A DNA stretch of 64,000 bases, from positions 32,900 through 96,899 of the forward strand of contig JAUMOL010000022.1 of NCBI GenBank assembly GCA_031295385.1, given 5' to 3'. Below the pieces are notes generated by a model that was given only the letters and a program-made list of their open reading frames with translations, did no database searches and was not told the DNA's origin. How positions within the stretch are numbered: the first letter of the stretch is position 1; each line of letters opens with the position of its first letter. This DNA is from Collinsella sp. (GTDB lineage Bacteria; Actinomycetota; Coriobacteriia; Coriobacteriales; Coriobacteriaceae). Shown here piece by piece: positions 18,462 to 27,556 of the stretch. Both the position numbers and the translations under genes were made by a program.

Positions 18462-18500
18462 AAAACCTGCCATAATAAACCTGTCCCTTTTTGGCAGGTT
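18462..18500. repeat. Dispersed hairpin repeat CCTGCC...CCTGTCCC...GGCAGG, copy 3
   Basis: Same unit as at 12382; its right edge (GGCAGGTTA) supplies the stop codon of the ABC permease gene that ends at 18499. Confidence 0.85.
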
Positions 18501-21264
18501 ACTCGGCGCTCTTGAGGGCGCCGACCATGTCGATCTTATTGAGAGTTCGGTTGGTGGCGAGGTTGACGATGATCGTAAAGCCAAAGGAAAGCAGCACGGC
18601 GAGCACGTAGCTTAGCGGCTCGACCTCAACGTCAAAGTAGAGCGACGGCATCTGCAGAATGTACGTAAAGCTCTCGGCCAGCAGGCTACCCAGCGGCACG
18701 CCCAGCGCGGCGCCAATCGCCGTGAGGATCAACGTCTCCTTGTTGACGTAGTGGTGCACCTCGCCACGGCGGAAGCCCAGCACCTTGATGGTCGCCAGCT
18801 CGCGCTCGCGCTCGGAGATGTTGGTGTTGGACAGCGTAAACACCACCACAAACGACAGGCACGCCGCCATAAAGGTCACAAGTACCACGACGGAATTGAT
18901 GATAGTGAAGTTCGCCTCATAATTTTCCCAATGCTCGGCCGTGCTCGAGATGGTGAGCCAACCGTCGCTCTTAAGCTTCTTGCTAAACGCAATCTGGTCA
19001 GAAGATGAGCCCTTAAGCAGCGCAAAGATGCCGTTAAGACGCGCGCTTCGGTCGAACGCGCGCTCATAGGTGCTCTGCGTCATAAAGAGCGTGTTGCCCA
19101 GATAGTTGAGCGAAATGTCGCTAACCTTGACCTTGGCGACGTTGAGCGACGAATCCTGGACGTGCGCTGTGTCGCCCGGCTGAATCCCCAGCACCAGTTG
19201 CGAGCTCTTGCTCAAGTACACGTCCCCGTCACGCAAGGCGAGCGGTTCTTTGGACTCATCCTCCAGGCGCACGTAGTCACCCAAGTCACCCGTGCGGTCG
19301 TCGGGAATCACAATGAGCTGTACGGTCTCGCTCTTGCCGCCAAACGTAAAAGTGACGTTGTCGGTCATGATCGGCAGCGTCGAAGTCACGGTCACGTCGG
19401 AATCCTTGGCCGCGCTTCGCTCGTCGAGCGCCGCGCACGTCTGCGTAAAGTCATCGGGATTGGCAACCGCCAGCAGGTCATAGCGCGTGATATGCCCGTA
19501 CTGTTTGGGCGAAAGCGCCACCGACGTATCGCGGATGCCCATGCCGCAGATCACGAGCGCCGTGCAGCCGGCGATACCGAAGATGGTCATAAGGGCACGC
19601 TTTTTGTAGCGGAACAGGTTACGCGCTGCCACCTTGTTCAAAAAGCCCATGCGGTGCCAGATAAAGCCGATGCGCTCAAGCAAGATGCGCGAGCCGGCAC
19701 GCGGCGCCTTGGGGCGCATGAGCGAAGCCGGCGTCTCGGCCATCTCGTGGCGGCAGGCGATAATCGTGGCGCCCACCACGCCCACGGCAAACAGCGCAAC
19801 CGACACGAGCGACGACACGATGTCGTACGAAAGCAGCATCTGGGGCAGAGAGTACATGTCATCGAACACCGTAAACAGGAACAGCGGCAGCCCCACAAAG
19901 CCGATGATGTTGCCGAGCACGCCGCCGATCAGACAAGCCCACAGAGCATAGTCCACGTATTTGGACAGGATACGTCCGCGCGAATAGCCGAGCGCCTTGT
20001 ACAGGCCAATGAGCGTGCGCTCCTCCTCGACCATACGTGTGGCGGTGGTAAGGCTGATGAGCACGGCGACGATAAAGAAGATGAACGGGAACACCGTGGC
20101 GATGGCCTCAATTGACGAGCTATCGCTTTCCACGCTCGAGTAGCTTGCGATATTGCCGCGGTCCTGGATGTACCAGGTGCATTCGCCTAGGTCGGAAAGC
20201 TCGGCGCGGGCATCGGCAAAATGCTGGTCGGCGGCGGCGCGGCGCTGGTCCAGGTCGGCTTGCGCCTGCACACGCTCCTCGCTGCCCTCTGTCATGCGGT
20301 TGATGTTATCCTGCTCGATCCCAAAGAGCATGGCGGCCTGGCGCTCGGCCGCATCCAAGCTTGCCGGCGTGTCGACCGTCAGCTCCTGAGCGCGCGCCTT
20401 CTCACGCTCCTCGCGGATCTTCTCGATATTGCCCTTGGCCTCATTAATCTTTGCCGCGTAGGCATCCGAATAGGAGTTGAGGCTCTTGGCCCCCTCGACG
20501 ATCACGTGGACCGCGGAGTAGGAAGAAGATGCCGCGGCATCCTCGCTCACATAGAACTTATAGTCCGCAGTCGAAGCAGCGCGAAAGGCGTTGACTGTCG
20601 AGTCGGAGCTCACATCAGTAGGATCGAGAACCTCGGCCGTAATGGTGTAATCGCCCGCAGCAAACTGGTCCTTGGCGCTTTGGTTCGACGAGCTCGCATC
20701 ATTGGCGGCAAAACTCACCGTATCGCCGAGCTTTTTGCCCGAAGCCTTCAGGAATTTCGAAGTCACCGCGACCTCGCCGGCGCTCTCGGGCAAATCGCCG
20801 CTCACCAGCACCGGTTGATCGATATTCTCTTTGGAAAGGCTCTGCACGACTACGCGCTCGCGCGTGGTACCAACGGCGGTATAGGCAGTCTCGGTATAGA
20901 TGCCCTCGGCCGTCTCGACGCCATCGACCTCTTGGATCGCAGCAAGATCGTCGCGCGTAAGACCATAGGTCGACTGCACGTTGATGTCATAAACATTCTG
21001 CTGGTCAAAGTAAGCGTCGACCGAATCGCACAGATCCTCGCAACCCGCCTTAAGACCGCACATCACACTCACGCCGAGCGCGGTGATGACCACGATGGAC
21101 AAGAAGCGCTTAAGACTGCCTCGGATTGTGCGGTAGATGCCACGGCGAAACACCGCCGGCACCATATCGTTTGAGCTTTGAGCAGTGCGGTAGGTCGCGA
21201 ACTCCCAGTCGCGGTCTGCGTGCTCCGTATCGTGGTTTTGGCTGTTTTGGCGGTCCTGGTCCAT
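18499..21264 (-). CDS. FtsX-like ABC transporter permease, large
   Basis: A 921-residue permease with one membrane segment near residues 45-70. A large outside domain (about 75-380) follows; it includes a charged coiled-coil-like stretch rich in Glu/Lys/Arg. The first FtsX domain is at about 390-530 and the second at about 790-915. This is the duplicated FtsX layout of MacB-like or lipoprotein/peptide export systems. It pairs with the ATPase immediately upstream. ATG 21264 is taken as start; GTG 21276, overlapping the ATPase stop, is possible. The stop codon comes from a dispersed repeat. Confidence 0.85.
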   Translation of the reverse strand: MDQDRQNSQNHDTEHADRDWEFATYRTAQSSNDMVPAVFRRGIYRTIRGSLKRFLSIVVITALGVSVMCGLKAGCEDLCDSVDAYFDQQNVYDINVQSTYGLTRDDLAAIQEVDGVETAEGIYTETAYTAVGTTRERVVVQSLSKENIDQPVLVSGDLPESAGEVAVTSKFLKASGKKLGDTVSFAANDASSSNQSAKDQFAAGDYTITAEVLDPTDVSSDSTVNAFRAASTADYKFYVSEDAAASSSYSAVHVIVEGAKSLNSYSDAYAAKINEAKGNIEKIREEREKARAQELTVDTPASLDAAERQAAMLFGIEQDNINRMTEGSEERVQAQADLDQRRAAADQHFADARAELSDLGECTWYIQDRGNIASYSSVESDSSSIEAIATVFPFIFFIVAVLISLTTATRMVEEERTLIGLYKALGYSRGRILSKYVDYALWACLIGGVLGNIIGFVGLPLFLFTVFDDMYSLPQMLLSYDIVSSLVSVALFAVGVVGATIIACRHEMAETPASLMRPKAPRAGSRILLERIGFIWHRMGFLNKVAARNLFRYKKRALMTIFGIAGCTALVICGMGIRDTSVALSPKQYGHITRYDLLAVANPDDFTQTCAALDERSAAKDSDVTVTSTLPIMTDNVTFTFGGKSETVQLIVIPDDRTGDLGDYVRLEDESKEPLALRDGDVYLSKSSQLVLGIQPGDTAHVQDSSLNVAKVKVSDISLNYLGNTLFMTQSTYERAFDRSARLNGIFALLKGSSSDQIAFSKKLKSDGWLTISSTAEHWENYEANFTIINSVVVLVTFMAACLSFVVVFTLSNTNISERERELATIKVLGFRRGEVHHYVNKETLILTAIGAALGVPLGSLLAESFTYILQMPSLYFDVEVEPLSYVLAVLLSFGFTIIVNLATNRTLNKIDMVGALKSAE

Positions 21265-21269
21265 GGGCG

Positions 21270-21971
21270 CTACCACTCGATCGTCTCGATAGGCACGGGA
21301 TTTTGCTGGACCGTCTCGCTCTCCACGCGACCACTCTTAAAGCGGATCAGGCGATCGGCCATGGGCGCGAGCGCGGAGTTGTGCGTGATGATGATGACCG
21401 TAATGCCCTGCTTGCGGCAGGTATCCTGCAGCAGCTGCAAGATCTGCTTGCCGGTTTTATAGTCGAGTGCGCCCGTGGGCTCGTCGCACAGGAGCAACTT
21501 GGGGTTTTTGGCCAGCGCGCGGGCGATGGACACACGCTGCTGCTCGCCGCCCGAAAGCTGCGCCGGAAAGTTGCCCAGGCGCTCGCCCAGGCCAACCTGA
21601 CGAAGCGTTTGCTCGGCATCGAGCGAATCGGGGCAGATTTGCGCCGCGAGCTCAACGTTTTCGAGCGCCGTCAGGTTGGGGACCAGATTGTAGAACTGGA
21701 AGACAAAGCCGACGTCGGCGCGGCGGTATTCCACGAGCTGCGCCTCGTTGGCGGAGCTCACGTCGCGCCCGTCCACCGTTACGGTGCCGGAGGTTACCGT
21801 GTCCATGCCGCCCAGGATGTTGAGCGCCGTGGTCTTGCCGGCACCCGAGGCGCCCAGGATAATGGCGAGCTCACCGCGCTCGACCGTAAAACTCGCGCCG
21901 TCGAGTGCGTGAATGCGGGCGTCGCCCTCGCCGTATGCCTTGATGACGTCTTTGAATTCGATATAAGCCAT
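21270..21971 (-). CDS. ABC transporter ATP-binding protein (LolD/MacB type)
   Basis: A 233-residue ATPase with Walker [11 protein letters not shown]-loop [15 protein letters not shown], signature [15 protein letters not shown], Walker [17 protein letters not shown] and switch His in ITHNS. These spellings are typical of the MacB/LolD class. It is translated just before the FtsX-like permease, so the pair forms one exporter or mechanotransmission complex. Substrate not predictable. Confidence 0.9.
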   Translation of the reverse strand: MAYIEFKDVIKAYGEGDARIHALDGASFTVERGELAIILGASGAGKTTALNILGGMDTVTSGTVTVDGRDVSSANEAQLVEYRRADVGFVFQFYNLVPNLTALENVELAAQICPDSLDAEQTLRQVGLGERLGNFPAQLSGGEQQRVSIARALAKNPKLLLCDEPTGALDYKTGKQILQLLQDTCRKQGITVIIITHNSALAPMADRLIRFKSGRVESETVQQNPVPIETIEW

Positions 21972-22026
21972 CGATTAATTCCCATCTGGTCGGATAACTC
22001 TTTAGTATTACCCATTTCCCACCGAC

Positions 22027-22060
22027 CAAAAAGGGACAGGTTTATTTTGGCAGGTTTTAT
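22027..22060. repeat. Dispersed hairpin repeat CCTGCC...CCTGTCCC...GGCAGG, copy 4 (inverted)
   Basis: The reverse complement of the unit at 12382, including the ATATAAAACCTGCC edge. It lies upstream of the ABC ATPase gene. Confidence 0.85.
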
Positions 22061-22242
22061 ATGGGAAAATGGCAGCTATAGATGAGGCGCCGGGGAGGCA
22101 GAGAAATCATCGACGGGGTCAGGCCGACCGCCAAACACAACGCACGCATCTCAATCTGTCAGCCAAATCATTCGAACAGCTGTTCGTTTCTATGATATGA
22201 TTCAGCTATCTAAGCAGGCCAATACGCAGAAAGGCGGCCAAC

Positions 22243-22881
22243 ATGGCGTTCGACTTTAAGAAGGAATGCAAGGAGCTCTACAAACCTGCAAGCAAGCCGA
22301 GTATCGTAACTGTCCCGCCTATGAGCTACGTTGCCGTTCGCGGCAAGGGCGACCCAAATACCGAAGGTGGCGAGTATCAAAACGCCCTGCCGCTGCTTTA
22401 CGGAATCGCCTATACCGTCAAGATGTCGAAGAAAGGCTCAAGGAGTATCGAGGGCTATTTCGACTTTGTGGTACCTCCGCTCGAGGGTTTCTGGTGGCAA
22501 GACTCCCCGAGCGGCGACATCGATTATGTACGCAAGGACGATTTCAACTTTATCTCGTGCATCCGCCTGCCCGATTTCGTCAGCCGAGATGATTTTGACT
22601 GGGCAGTCGCGGAAGCCACGACCAAAAAGAAACTGGACTTTTCCGCCGTAGAGCTGCTTAAAGTTGACGAGGGCCTCTGCGTTCAATGTATGCATACCGG
22701 ACCTTATGACAGCGAGCCGGCAACCGTAGACGCCATGCATGAATACACGACCGAGCAGGGCCATGTCCCCGACTTCTCAGACACCCGTTTCCATCACGAA
22801 ATCTATCTCTCCGATCCACGCAAATGTGCACCGGAGAAACTTAAGACTGTGGTTCGTCATCCCATCAAGCGCGCTGAATAG
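22243..22881 (+). CDS. GyrI-like domain protein
   Basis: A 212-residue stand-alone GyrI-like/SHS2 small-molecule-binding protein. It begins MAFDFKKECKELYKP, a usual start for this group, followed by VTVPPMSYVAVRGKGDPN. It has PPLEGFWW and a C-terminal MHTGPYDSEPATVDAMHEY block (the second SHS2 repeat). No DNA-binding domain is present. Homologues bind or hydrolyse small electrophiles or drugs; the ligand here is unknown. Start ATG 22243 with AAAGGCGG. Confidence 0.8.
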   Translation: MAFDFKKECKELYKPASKPSIVTVPPMSYVAVRGKGDPNTEGGEYQNALPLLYGIAYTVKMSKKGSRSIEGYFDFVVPPLEGFWWQDSPSGDIDYVRKDDFNFISCIRLPDFVSRDDFDWAVAEATTKKKLDFSAVELLKVDEGLCVQCMHTGPYDSEPATVDAMHEYTTEQGHVPDFSDTRFHHEIYLSDPRKCAPEKLKTVVRHPIKRAE

Positions 22882-23051
22882 CGTGGAGCGTCATTTCACG
22901 CGCTAGGTTTTAAGCCAGCCAACCAGCCGCCTCCTAGGCTGTCAAGCAATTATCTTGACGCGGCCCGTCGCATCTTATAAGTTTGTTTTGCTAAAGCTGG
23001 AAAGCCTCTCAACGATGCGCAACTCCAGCTCTTTTTCTATCAAGAGGCTTA

Positions 23052-23410
23052 ATGAAATACCAGAAGTCGCGGATATCCATCAACGAACAAATAGCACTAT
23101 TGACAGAAAACAAGGGTCTTAAGTGCTCTGATCAAAGCGAACTCGAGCGAGCTTTGGTCGAAGCCAACCACTACAGACTGTCGGCCTACTGGTTTCCCTA
23201 CAAAACCAAATGCAAGTCCGGGATTACCATCTTTCGCGAAGGCACAACATTCGAAACCATCATCTACACGTATGAATTTGACCGAGCCCTCCGGCAGTTA
23301 ATGTTTGATGCGGTCGGCAGTGCGGTCGGCAGAATTGAGATCTACCTCAGAAGCAGAATTGCCTATCTTGCCTCTGAGGAACGCGGGCCTTTCTGTTACC
23401 CAGATGTCGC
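23052..23410 (+). pseudogene. Abi-family (AbiD/AbiF-like) gene, 5' remnant
   Basis: The first 118 or so codons match the Abi_2 abortive-infection family: EQIALLTENKGLKC, ANHYRLSAYWFPYK, GTTFETIIYTYEFDRALRQLMF and IEIYLRSRIAYLASEERGPFCY. Full members have about 300 residues. After about 23405 the frame runs into unrelated DNA and ends at 23675 with nonsense sequence. The gene therefore lost its 3' two-thirds by deletion. A ClC-channel fragment in another frame takes over at the junction. Confidence 0.75.
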
Positions 23411-23626
23411 CATAACGAGGCTCAACTCGGCATGCCCGTCGAGCTCTGCGTCTCACTGGGCTACGCAGCCGTCTTTGGCAGCGCCACCAATACGCTGCTC
23501 GCACCCATCCTTATTGGCTGCGAAGTCTTCGGCTTTGGTAACTTGCCGATGTTCATTATTGTCTGCGTTGTGGCTTACCTGTTCAACATGGATAAGTCCA
23601 TCTACGCCCTGCAGGAGCGGGCGTAG
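23405..23626 (+). pseudogene. ClC-type chloride channel gene, 3' remnant
   Basis: In the frame that ends with TAG at 23624-23626 the sequence reads NEAQLGMPVELCVSLGYAAV, then FGSATNT, LAPILIGCEVFG and a hydrophobic tail ending YALQERA. This matches the C-terminal membrane helices of voltage-gated ClC channels. Only about 70 residues remain and no start is present. It abuts the Abi remnant out of frame, marking a deletion or recombination junction. Confidence 0.65.
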
Positions 23627-23686
23627 ATCGATGTCCAGGCAGGTGGTCTCAACCGGAAACGGCGCCCCACTCTGAGGCTGTATTCC

Positions 23687-23792
23687 GGGACACGGTTTCC
23701 GCTTGGGACGCCATTCGGAAAGCGCATCCCGCTTTAAAACGGAATTCCGGGACGTAGTTTCCGTCTGAGCCTCCATTCGGAAAGCGTGTCCC
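23687..23792. repeat. Two tandem hairpins, 62-bp period
   Basis: GGGACACGGTTTCCG...CGGAAAGCGCATCCC (23687-23730) and GGGACGTAGTTTCCG...CGGAAAGCGTGTCCC (23749-23792) are two copies of one inverted-repeat unit with 14-nt loops. A half copy (CCGGAAACGG) lies at 23653. It follows the ClC remnant. Confidence 0.75.
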
Positions 23793-23832
23793 GTTCTTTC
23801 ACGGCGTCCTAGTTATGCAAAGTGTTCGAGCG

Positions 23833-24411
23833 TTATTCCTCGTACGCGCCCTCAAGCCGAAGCAGCCACTCCTTGCGATCAAGCCCGCCGGCATATCCGT
23901 TGAGCGACCCGTCGGCGGCAACCACGCGATGGCACGGCACAATGATCGAAATGGGATTACGCGCGACCGCGGCCCCCACGGCACGGGGAGACACAACGGG
24001 TACCTCATTTCCCGGCACACGATGTCGAGCCGCAACACGCTGGGCGATCTCGCCATACGTGGCAACCTCGCCGCGCGAAATGGAAAGCAGCTCGTACCAA
24101 ACTTCACGCTGAAACGCCGTACCAATCATATGCAACGGCGGCGTAAACCGAGGCTCCTGCCCCGCAAAATAAGCATTCAGCCAAGCCCAAGAACGCTCAA
24201 GCACCGAAGAAGCCGCGCCATTTGCCGGACTCACCGAAGACATCCCACCGGTACCAGAAACCGCATCGGCACCTACGACATACTCCGCATCCTCTTTGAG
24301 CAGCGTGGAGCCAAAGTGCTCCTGTCCCTCAAACCAAAGCCCTGTCAAACCGCGGCCATCAGCGGCAAGCAAAATCTCGCCCAAAGGCGAAGCAAACGTC
24401 GTCGTGACCAC
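23833..24411 (-). CDS. ogt: Methylated-DNA--protein-cysteine methyltransferase
   Basis: Repairs O6-alkylguanine by moving the alkyl group to its own cysteine. The 192-residue protein has the acceptor motif IIVPCHRV (Cys160), the Arg-finger region (SPRAVGAA), the helix-turn-helix around FQREVWYELLSISRGEVATYGEIA (about 100-123) and YAGGLDRKEWLLRLEG at the end. Compared with typical Ogt it has about ten extra residues between the HTH and the RAVG block. Start ATG 24411 with AAAGGAG. Confidence 0.92.
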   Translation of the reverse strand: MVTTTFASPLGEILLAADGRGLTGLWFEGQEHFGSTLLKEDAEYVVGADAVSGTGGMSSVSPANGAASSVLERSWAWLNAYFAGQEPRFTPPLHMIGTAFQREVWYELLSISRGEVATYGEIAQRVAARHRVPGNEVPVVSPRAVGAAVARNPISIIVPCHRVVAADGSLNGYAGGLDRKEWLLRLEGAYEE

Positions 24412-24471
24412 CAGCGGCTCCTTTCAAAACTCCGCAACATAATACCGCGAATTGTGCAGACAACCCCAATC

Positions 24472-24624
24472 GACCCCAAAGTCACCCAAGGCAGCAGGCG
24501 CGCAGCGCCGCAGCTGCCGCACGACCCCAAAGTCCCCGCAGGCAGCAGGCGCAACGCGCCGCAGCTGCCGGCCGCGCCCCACAGTCCCCCAAGGCGGCAG
24601 GCGCACAGCGCCGAGGCCGCCGCC
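24472..24624. repeat. Three imperfect 51-bp tandem repeats
   Basis: Units begin CGACCCCAAAGTC (24472), CGACCCCAAAGTC (24523) and GCGCCCCACAGTC (24574). Each can fold into a GC-rich hairpin (GGCAGC with GCTGCC around GGCGC/GCGCC). The 24412-24864 stretch holds only these and the palindrome at 24723. The open frames across it are biased by the repeats and have no ribosome sites. Confidence 0.75.
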
Positions 24625-24722
24625 GGGACCAGGGCCCGCAACGGCCACGCGCCCTCGCATCAGCCCAGCGGCCCCAACCAACAACGGCCCCGTCGCAGAC
24701 CGCTTGCAGCAGCGTCACCGCA

Positions 24723-24852
24723 GGCGGGGGCCGGGCTTAGTTTTCAGAACACTCCGCAGACCAGTGTGGCGCCTTGTCCGCGGCTCCGAAGGAGCAGGAC
24801 AAGGCGCCACACATGGTCGAGGACGTTCTGAAAACTAAGCCCGGCCCCCGCC
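24723..24852. repeat. Composite palindrome with CCGCAG/CGAGGAC core (A)
   Basis: Outer arms of 28 bp (24723-24750 and 24825-24852) are perfectly complementary. Between them lie the conserved bulge ACTCCGCAG / CGAGGAC and an inner hairpin (CAGTGTGGCGCCTTGTCC with complement, one slip). It starts 12 bp beyond the asd stop. There is no T tract, so a classic terminator is unlikely. Confidence 0.9.
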
Positions 24853-24864
24853 GGACAGGTCACA

Positions 24865-25890
24865 CTACTCGCAGAGCAGCTTAGCGATCTGGACGGCGTT
24901 GGTTGCCGCGCCCTTACGGATTTGGTCGCCGCAGCACCAGAAGGTGATGCCGCGCGCAGCCTCGGGGTTCGAGATGTCGCGGCGCACGCGGCCGACCCAA
25001 ATCAGGTCCTGGTCGGAGGTGTCCATCGGCATGGGGAAGCGGTCGTGTGCATCCTCGGCAGCCATATCGTCAACCAGCTTGACGCCGGGAGCGGTAGCAA
25101 GCGCAGCACGGGCCTCCTCAACCGTAATATCGCGCTCAAACTCGAGCGTAATGCTCTCGGAGTGCGAACGCAGCACGGGCACGCGCACGCAGGTGCAGTT
25201 CACGCGCAGCTCGGGCAGGTGCATGATCTTACGGCCCTCGTTCTGCAGCTTCATCTCCTCGGAGGTAAAGCCTTCCTCCTTGACACCGCCAATCTGCGGA
25301 ATCAGGTTGCTCGCCAGCTGGGCGGCAAACGCGTGCGGCTCGGGAATCTCCTCGCCGCGGCCCAGGGCGGCCAGCTGAGCCTCGAGCTCGGCCATACCAG
25401 GAGCGCCGGCACCCGAAGCCGCCTGATACGTCGAGACAATCATGCGCTTCACGCCGGCGAGCTGATGCAGCGGCCACGTGGGAACCAGGCCGATGATGGT
25501 CGCACAGTTGGGATTGGCGATAAGGCCGTGATGCCACTTGATATCGTCGGCATTGATCTCGGGCACGACCAGCGGCACCTCGGGATCCATGCGGAAGGCA
25601 TGGCTGTTGTCGACCACGACGGCGTCGCGCTTGACGGCCTCGGGCAGTAGCTCCTTGGCGATATCGTCGCCGGCAGCACCGAGTACGATGTCGCAGCCCT
25701 CAAAGGCCTCGGGGCAAGCCTCCTCAATCACGATCTGCTCGCCACGGAACTCGACGGTCTTGCCCGCAGAGCGCGCGCTCGCCAGCAGCTTGAGCTTACC
25801 GACCGGAAACTCCTGCTCGTTGAGGCACTCGAGCATCTGGGTGCCCACGGCTCCCGTCGCGCCCAAAATAGCAACCGTGTACTGTTTCAT
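24865..25890 (-). CDS. asd: Aspartate-semialdehyde dehydrogenase
   Basis: Reduces aspartyl phosphate to aspartate semialdehyde for lysine, threonine and methionine synthesis. The protein has 341 residues, with NADP motif ILGATGAVGTQ (8-18), catalytic Cys129 in NPNCAT and the substrate loop STYQAASGAG. I chose ATG 25890 behind AGGGGGAAG; an upstream extension of the frame lacks conserved sequence. The neighbour lysC, on the same strand, makes its substrate. Confidence 0.95.
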   Translation of the reverse strand: MKQYTVAILGATGAVGTQMLECLNEQEFPVGKLKLLASARSAGKTVEFRGEQIVIEEACPEAFEGCDIVLGAAGDDIAKELLPEAVKRDAVVVDNSHAFRMDPEVPLVVPEINADDIKWHHGLIANPNCATIIGLVPTWPLHQLAGVKRMIVSTYQAASGAGAPGMAELEAQLAALGRGEEIPEPHAFAAQLASNLIPQIGGVKEEGFTSEEMKLQNEGRKIMHLPELRVNCTCVRVPVLRSHSESITLEFERDITVEEARAALATAPGVKLVDDMAAEDAHDRFPMPMDTSDQDLIWVGRVRRDISNPEAARGITFWCCGDQIRKGAATNAVQIAKLLCE

Positions 25891-26021
25891 GCTTCCCCCT
25901 TTAAAGGTTTTGGCTTTTGCCCGCACGCCGAGCAGGCCGATTATTGTTGCCAGTGTATACAAGAACGGGGCAGGCACGAAACCCGCCCCGTCGAAACGAA
26001 ACCGAAACGAAACGCCCCGCC

Positions 26022-26053
26022 GTAGATTTTTGAAACATGACCCAAAAATCTAC
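26022..26053. repeat. Small inverted repeat GTAGATTTTTG...CAAAAATCTAC
   Basis: Perfect 11-bp arms around a 10-nt loop (AAACATGACC), 10 bp beyond the lysC stop. A related element is at 44303-44334, with loop ACATGTCCC. It could work as a lysC terminator, but the stem is AT-rich. Confidence 0.6.
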
Positions 26054-26063
26054 CGTGCAGTCG

Positions 26064-27452
26064 CTACTTTTTGAGCGAAGCCAGAGCGGGATTGACCGGC
26101 GCGGGAGCCTCCAGGTCGGAGACCTTCACAATGCCGTTCTCATCGGAGAAGGCACGGTAAATGGTCCGAATCGCTAGGTCGAAGTCCTTCTCCTCGACAC
26201 CGATAATGATGTTGATCTCGTCACAGCTCTGCGAAATCATACGCACGCTCACGCCGGCCTGGCCAAGCATGCCAAACAGGTGGCCCGAGATACCTGCGCG
26301 GCCGCGCAGGTTACGGCCGACGGTCGCGATGAGCGCCAGACCCTCGACAACCTCGATCTCGAGCGGCTCGACCTCCTGCTGAATGTCACCAACGAGCGAG
26401 TACAGCGAATCGTGCACGTCCTGCTCCTGCACCACGGCGCCAAAACGGTCGACACCGGTGGGCATGTGCTCGACGGAAACGTCATAGCGCTCGAACACCG
26501 AAAGCGCACGGCGCATAAAGCCAACGCGGGGCTTGGTGCGGTCGCGGGCAACGTTGATGGCAACAAAGCCGCGCTTGCCGGTCACGCCGGTAATGATGGG
26601 CTCCGCCTCGCCCTCATCAGCCGTCTCGCTAATGATGGTACCGGGGTCCTGCGGCGCATTGGTGTTCTTGATGACCAGCGGAATACCCGCCTCGCGCACG
26701 GGGAACACAGCTTCCTCGTGCAGAACGCTCGCACCCATATACGAAAGCTCGCGCAGCTCCTCGTAGGTAACGCGCGCAATGGGCTGAGCCTCGGGAACAA
26801 TGCGAGGATCGGCAGAATAGAAGCCCGAAACGTCGGTCCAGTTCTCGTACAGGTCGGCGCCCAGGCACTTGGCCAGGATTGAGCCGGAAATATCGCCGCC
26901 ACCACGGTCGAGCAGCTTGATCTGGCCCTCACGCGTCGCGCCGTAGAAACCGGGCATAACAAAGCCGCCCTGCTGGCCGTACTCCTGCACCAGCTCGGAG
27001 GTGCGATTCATGCTGAGCGTACCGTCGTGATGGAACGCCACAACCGTCGCGGCGTCCAAGAACGGTAGGCCCAGGTACTCGGCCATCAGGCGGGCGGTAA
27101 AGTACTCGCCACGGCTCACAAGCTCCTCGGTGGAGTAGCCGCCCGAGCGGGCGCGCTCGGCAAAGGCCGTGAACTCCTCACGGATGGGATAGGTGAGCTC
27201 CAGCTCGTCAGCGATATCAAAATAGCGCTGGCCAATGTCCTCGAGCAGCTCCTCACACGACACGTGGTACTTAACGTGCGCGTTAACCAGATAGAGCAGG
27301 TCGGTCACCTTGGTGTCACCCTTAAAACGGCGACCGCAGGCGGAAACCACCACAAAACGGCGAGCCGGATCGGCATCGACGATGGCCTTGATCTTCTTGA
27401 AGTGTTCGGCGTCGGCGACCGACGAGCCGCCAAACTTGGCAATCTTAATCAT
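26064..27452 (-). CDS. lysC: Aspartate kinase
   Basis: Phosphorylates aspartate, the entry to the Lys/Thr/Met pathway. It has 462 residues: an amino-acid kinase domain at about 1-295 (KFGGSSVAD at 6-14, LLDRGGGDISGS) and two C-terminal ACT domains at about 315-445 that normally bind a feedback amino acid. It lacks a fused homoserine dehydrogenase. Start ATG 27452 with GGAGG. It is divergent from thrC, and asd follows on the same strand 173 bp away. Confidence 0.95.
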   Translation of the reverse strand: MIKIAKFGGSSVADAEHFKKIKAIVDADPARRFVVVSACGRRFKGDTKVTDLLYLVNAHVKYHVSCEELLEDIGQRYFDIADELELTYPIREEFTAFAERARSGGYSTEELVSRGEYFTARLMAEYLGLPFLDAATVVAFHHDGTLSMNRTSELVQEYGQQGGFVMPGFYGATREGQIKLLDRGGGDISGSILAKCLGADLYENWTDVSGFYSADPRIVPEAQPIARVTYEELRELSYMGASVLHEEAVFPVREAGIPLVIKNTNAPQDPGTIISETADEGEAEPIITGVTGKRGFVAINVARDRTKPRVGFMRRALSVFERYDVSVEHMPTGVDRFGAVVQEQDVHDSLYSLVGDIQQEVEPLEIEVVEGLALIATVGRNLRGRAGISGHLFGMLGQAGVSVRMISQSCDEINIIIGVEEKDFDLAIRTIYRAFSDENGIVKVSDLEAPAPVNPALASLKK

Positions 27453-27556
27453 GGGCTGGAGGTTACCTTTCTAAAAAGCCTCTGCGAACCTATTTTGCAC
27501 GCTCTGATACCATGGTTTCACCGATTGGGACCAAGGCATCCGAGGAGCAGTGTTAT

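Noticed and set aside
23052..23675. Intact 207-residue Abi protein
   Set aside because: Similarity stops near residue 118 and the rest is the out-of-frame DNA of a ClC gene.
24345..24641. 98-residue Leu/Cys/Gly-rich frame over the 51-bp repeats
   Set aside because: It is created by the in-phase tandem repeat and overlaps the start of ogt; no ribosome site.
24723..24852. Ordinary intrinsic terminator of asd
   Set aside because: The hairpin is far longer than needed and there is no T tract on either strand; it fits the composite-palindrome family better.
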